Shown in pieces: positions 5,096 to 6,109 of a stretch of DNA of 6,109 bases. Numbering within the stretch: position 1 is the first letter of the stretch; every line of letters starts with the position of its first letter. The stretch is from Chloroflexi bacterium UBA2235 (lineage in GTDB: Bacteria; Chloroflexota; UBA11872; UBA12225): contig DDYL01000154.1 of the NCBI GenBank assembly GCA_002347925.1, positions 1,060 through 7,168 on the forward strand. Direction: 5' to 3'. Both the position numbers and the translations under genes were made by a program. Below the pieces are notes generated by a model. That model was not told where the DNA came from. It saw nothing but the letters and a program-made list of their open reading frames with translations, and ran no database searches.

Positions 5096-6109
5096 CTCGC
5101 TTTGCAGGACCCCAAGCAGGTCGTAGTCCAACCGGTAGCCATTCCGGTAGCGGTCCAGGGTGGCGAATGGGCCGGATTCGCAGACGAGTCCGAACCGTGC
5201 ATCGCGGTATCCGGCGTAGGCCCACCCGATGTGGTTGTGCCTGCACAGGCCCAGGAATGATCGCAACCACGTGAGTTGCCCGTTCCGCGGTGCGCCGGCA
5301 CTGACGCCGAATGATCCGCAGTAGAGGGGGGCGCGGTACGTCTCCCGGAACTGCAGGGCGGGTGCAAGCCATGCTTCCATGCGTGACCGGTCCCACCGTT
5401 CGCCCCCGAAGACACCGGGATACGACACCGGTCCGCGGGCATCCCCGCCCGGATCAGGCTGGGCCGTCACATGATCGGCGGAGCCTCTGGCTATCAGGGG
5501 CGATGGGGAGGGGCGAATGGGATCGTCGCCATGATCGAGGCCCTGCATGGTGAAGGCGACTGGTGCGAACGCGCGGAACCCGTATGAGATGCCGTCGCGG
5601 TCGGGGTCGCCGACGGGCCGAAGGTGCGCAAATGATGCCGGGTCACCCTGTGGGGCATTGACGATCACGATCTGCCTTGCACCCGCCTCGCGGATTGCCC
5701 CGAGAAGTGTCGAGGCCAGGCCACTCCACGCGCGACCGGCGGTTGCACCCGGCAATGGCGTGCGTCGCGCACCCATCGCCGAGAGGCGGGGCCCTCCCAG
5801 CGCGATGACTTGATCGGCGGACAGGGTGTCCAGCGGATCGGGATCGGTCAGGAGTTCGAAGGCAAGGCACGCCGGGTGGTCCTGCACGCGCTTCGCAAGG
5901 GCGTGCCACGCCGACCTGACGGCTTCGCGTGCCACGGCATCGGCCCAGATGGGTGCCTGTTCGGCGGCGGTGAGTTCCATTGACACGACGGCGCGCAAAC
6001 CGAAACGGGCGAGGCGATCCAACGCTTGGTCAATCGATGTCCCGCCATCCGCACCACTTCCGACCGGGAGGCGCACGTGAGAGAACCGCCAGTTCGCCAG
6101 GCGGTTCAT
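5090..6109 (-). CDS. GH5 (cellulase-family)-like protein lacking the catalytic residues; probably 5'-partial
   Basis: At least 339 residues read like a glycoside hydrolase family 5 TIM barrel. Seen in order: HVRLP (11-15), a GLRAVVSMEL strand (37-46), HPACLAFELLTDP (78-90), an IREAGARQIVIVN strand (139-151), YGFRAFAPVAFTMQG (176-190), APLYCGSFGV (260-269) and IGWAYAGYRDARFGL (294-308). In active GH5 enzymes these carry His at 45, Asn-Glu at 88-89, His and Tyr at 179/181, Glu at 266 and Trp at 299. Here they are Glu45, Thr88-Asp89, Arg179/Phe181, Ser266 and Ala299. The acid/base and nucleophile glutamates are therefore both absent, yet the frame is open throughout. A non-catalytic sugar-binding or scaffold role is inferred. 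An ATG is the last codon in the window, but GH5 proteins usually have 30-50 residues before VRLP, so the gene probably starts outside. No signal peptide can be judged. Its TAA is 4 bp from the serC stop. Confidence 0.75.
   Translation of the reverse strand: MNRLANWRFSHVRLPVGSGADGGTSIDQALDRLARFGLRAVVSMELTAAEQAPIWADAVAREAVRSAWHALAKRVQDHPACLAFELLTDPDPLDTLSADQVIALGGPRLSAMGARRTPLPGATAGRAWSGLASTLLGAIREAGARQIVIVNAPQGDPASFAHLRPVGDPDRDGISYGFRAFAPVAFTMQGLDHGDDPIRPSPSPLIARGSADHVTAQPDPGGDARGPVSYPGVFGGERWDRSRMEAWLAPALQFRETYRAPLYCGSFGVSAGAPRNGQLTWLRSFLGLCRHNHIGWAYAGYRDARFGLVCESGPFATLDRYRNGYRLDYDLLGVLQSEA

Overview
The window is 6.1 kb of GC-rich bacterial DNA. It holds an incomplete sugar ABC-transporter operon on the minus strand (114-3579), a divergent serine-biosynthesis gene on the plus strand (3865-5085), and, convergent with that, a minus-strand gene that runs to or past the right edge (5090-6109). 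The lineage cannot be fixed from the sequence. The long Ala/Pro/Thr/Lys spacer after the lipoprotein cysteine of the binding protein, and that protein's close resemblance (from memory) to the Thermus glucose-binding protein, suggest a Chloroflexota-like or related monoderm-type lineage. This is a low-confidence inference.

Layout, left to right. Positions 2-46 look like the last 14 codons of a plus-strand gene. A strong stem-loop at 62-92 separates it from the operon. The operon is transcribed right to left: binding lipoprotein (2170-3579), a 264-bp gap with two tandem hairpins, a MalF-type permease (973-1905), and 28 bp later a MalG-type permease (114-944). No ATPase gene is visible, so the transporter probably uses one encoded elsewhere. 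The binding protein matches the glucose/galactose/mannose branch of the CUT1 family, so a monosaccharide is the likeliest substrate. The hairpins behind its gene would let it be made in excess over the membrane subunits.

The 285-bp divergent region 3580-3864 carries a weak candidate promoter, a tandem octamer repeat with a 10-bp period, an inverted repeat and a 12-bp direct repeat, all possible regulator sites. serC encodes a phosphoserine aminotransferase with all expected motifs and a modest insertion.

The most unusual item is the right-hand gene. Its protein reads as a GH5 (cellulase-family) TIM barrel, but the residues expected at both catalytic glutamates and at several other active-site positions are replaced, while the reading frame is intact. 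It looks like a maintained pseudo-glycosidase. No CRISPR array, insertion sequence, tRNA or rRNA was seen.
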